This document shows, piece by piece, positions 5,174-6,019 of a DNA stretch of 6,019 nucleotides. The notes under the pieces are model-generated. The model was not told the origin of the DNA, made no database searches, and was given only the letters and a program-made list of their open reading frames with translations. The position numbers and the translations under genes were made by a program. Each line of letters opens with the position of its first letter. The stretch's first letter is position 1. The DNA is from JAZDLC01 sp043802345 (GTDB lineage Bacteria; Planctomycetota; B15-G4; JADJEK01): positions 1 through 6,019 of the forward strand of contig JAZDLC010000165.1 of NCBI GenBank assembly GCA_043802345.1. The letters are read 5' to 3'.

Positions 5174-5932
5174 ATGGCAGGTGACGAGGGGAACGACATC
5201 CGGTCTGGAGATGGTGAACAGCGGGATCGGCCCATGATCGTCATCACCGACTCCTCCATCGATGACCATGTGATCATGTATCACGAGCCTCGGTCGATCC
5301 AGGCCGAGCAGTACCGGGCTTTTCGCACGAATCTGCTGGCTATGCACAAGGGGCGGGGTTCGCGGGCCATGGCGATCACGTCGCCGATGAAGGGGGAGGG
5401 GAAGTCGCTCTCCGCCGTGAATATCGCCATCTGCCTGGCGGAGGCGCCGGGGACTCGTATCTGCCTGGTCGATACCGACTTTCGAGCGCCCCGGATTGCC
5501 GGCCTGCTGGGAGTCGGGCCCGGCCCCGGCCTGTCGGATCTCTTGATCGACGAGTTGGGGCTGAACAGCGTGCTGGTCGAGACCCGTGTCCGGGATCTGT
5601 TCGTGATCCGGTCCGGCCGTGAGCCGCGCAATCCCTCCGAGCTTCTGGGCTCAGACCGGATCCGCGACCTGATGGCCACGCTCAAGACCGACTTCACCCA
5701 CATCATCTGCGATACCCCGCCCGTCAATCCATACACCGATGCCTCGGTCCTGGGCGCCCACATGGACGGGGTGCTGCTGGTCGTGCGGCTGGGACGCACG
5801 GAGAAGGAGCAGGCTGAACGCGCCAAGCACGTCCTGGAGCGGGCCGGAGTCAACCTGATCGGGACCTTCCTCACCGACATGGCGCCCAGCGACAAGCGAG
5901 AGCTGGACTACTACCGGGACCTGGACGAGTAG
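5174..5932 (+). CDS. CpsD/CapB-type bacterial tyrosine kinase (BY-kinase) P-loop ATPase
   Basis: A 252-residue soluble kinase domain of the type that acts with a Wzz-like membrane partner to control polysaccharide export. Seen: EQYRAFRTNL (45-54), the family's RTN oligomerisation motif; Walker A SPMKGEGKSL (70-79); Walker A' ICLVDTDFR (96-104); REPRNPSELL (149-158), a characteristic family block; and Walker B HIICDTPP (176-183). There are no membrane helices, so the activator domain must be a separate protein, not visible here. The C-terminus is short and has only DYYRD (245-249), not the tyrosine-rich tail of typical BY-kinases, so autophosphorylation capacity is uncertain. Walker A ends in KSL rather than the usual KST. 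The start is the ATG at 5174, with GAG 6 bases or GGGAG 11 bases upstream; M21 at 5234 is possible. A MinD/ParA-like positioning ATPase is the less likely alternative. Confidence 0.88.
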   Translation: MAGDEGNDIRSGDGEQRDRPMIVITDSSIDDHVIMYHEPRSIQAEQYRAFRTNLLAMHKGRGSRAMAITSPMKGEGKSLSAVNIAICLAEAPGTRICLVDTDFRAPRIAGLLGVGPGPGLSDLLIDELGLNSVLVETRVRDLFVIRSGREPRNPSELLGSDRIRDLMATLKTDFTHIICDTPPVNPYTDASVLGAHMDGVLLVVRLGRTEKEQAERAKHVLERAGVNLIGTFLTDMAPSDKRELDYYRDLDE

Positions 5933-5981
5933 GGACCTCGCGCCGAGACGCCCAGATCGCCGAGGGGGCTCCGCGGCGAGC

Positions 5982-6015
5982 GTGGGGGCGCGGCGCGGGG
6001 GCCCGCCGCCCCCAC
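5982..6015 (+). terminator. GC-rich inverted repeat after the BY-kinase gene
   Basis: GTGGGGGCG (5982-5990) pairs perfectly with CGCCCCCAC (6007-6015) across a 16-base GC-rich loop, about 50 bases after the kinase stop. An alternative inner stem, GCGGCG/CGCCGC (5990-5995 with 6004-6009), is also possible. The window ends 4 bases later, so no T run can be checked. It may be a terminator or simply part of a GC-rich spacer. Confidence 0.4.
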
Positions 6016-6019
6016 ACCC

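Noticed and set aside
1..6019. CRISPR array, insertion sequence or transposase
   Set aside because: No regularly spaced repeats beyond the single 10-bp pair, no terminal inverted repeats, and no transposase motif in any frame.

Overview
The window is GC-rich bacterial DNA with short intergenic gaps, Shine-Dalgarno sites and a tRNA with encoded CCA. The gene set is an arginase-family hydrolase, a KamA-type aminomutase, an ECF sigma factor, a MamK-like actin and a split-type BY-kinase. This fits a GC-rich environmental bacterium, possibly a deltaproteobacterium-like or FCB-group lineage, but no marker here fixes the phylum.

Layout. (1) 1-738, minus strand: a 3'-truncated agmatinase/ureohydrolase. 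(2) 827-1942, plus strand and divergent from it: a lysine 2,3-aminomutase-family radical SAM protein. Its SAM-site GGDPL segment appears to be scrambled by two compensating one-base indels. (3) 2013-2188, plus strand: a tRNA-Gln(CUG) unit with a good promoter and a strong 3' hairpin. (4) 2198-2794, minus strand: an ECF-type sigma factor with no anti-sigma gene beside it. (5) 2795-2997: a 203-bp non-coding stretch rich in dyads and repeats, with ECF-promoter-like sequences on both strands. (6) 2998-5044, minus strand: a two-gene operon of a coiled-coil protein of unknown family followed by a MamK-like actin ATPase. (7) 5174-5932, plus strand and divergent from that operon: a CpsD/CapB-type tyrosine kinase ATPase. 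The window ends in a GC-rich hairpin.

How the genes may work together. The left part (agmatinase and aminomutase) looks like amino acid or polyamine metabolism. The right part, about 2.2-5.9 kb, is the more unusual one. An actin-like filament protein is made from the same message as a long coiled-coil protein, which is a plausible filament partner or membrane anchor. A polysaccharide-type BY-kinase is transcribed in the opposite direction from the shared 129-bp gap, and an ECF sigma gene lies just downstream. This could be a cytoskeletal or envelope-organising module. No other magnetosome genes are visible, so a magnetosome role is not supported. The functional link is inferred from gene order only.
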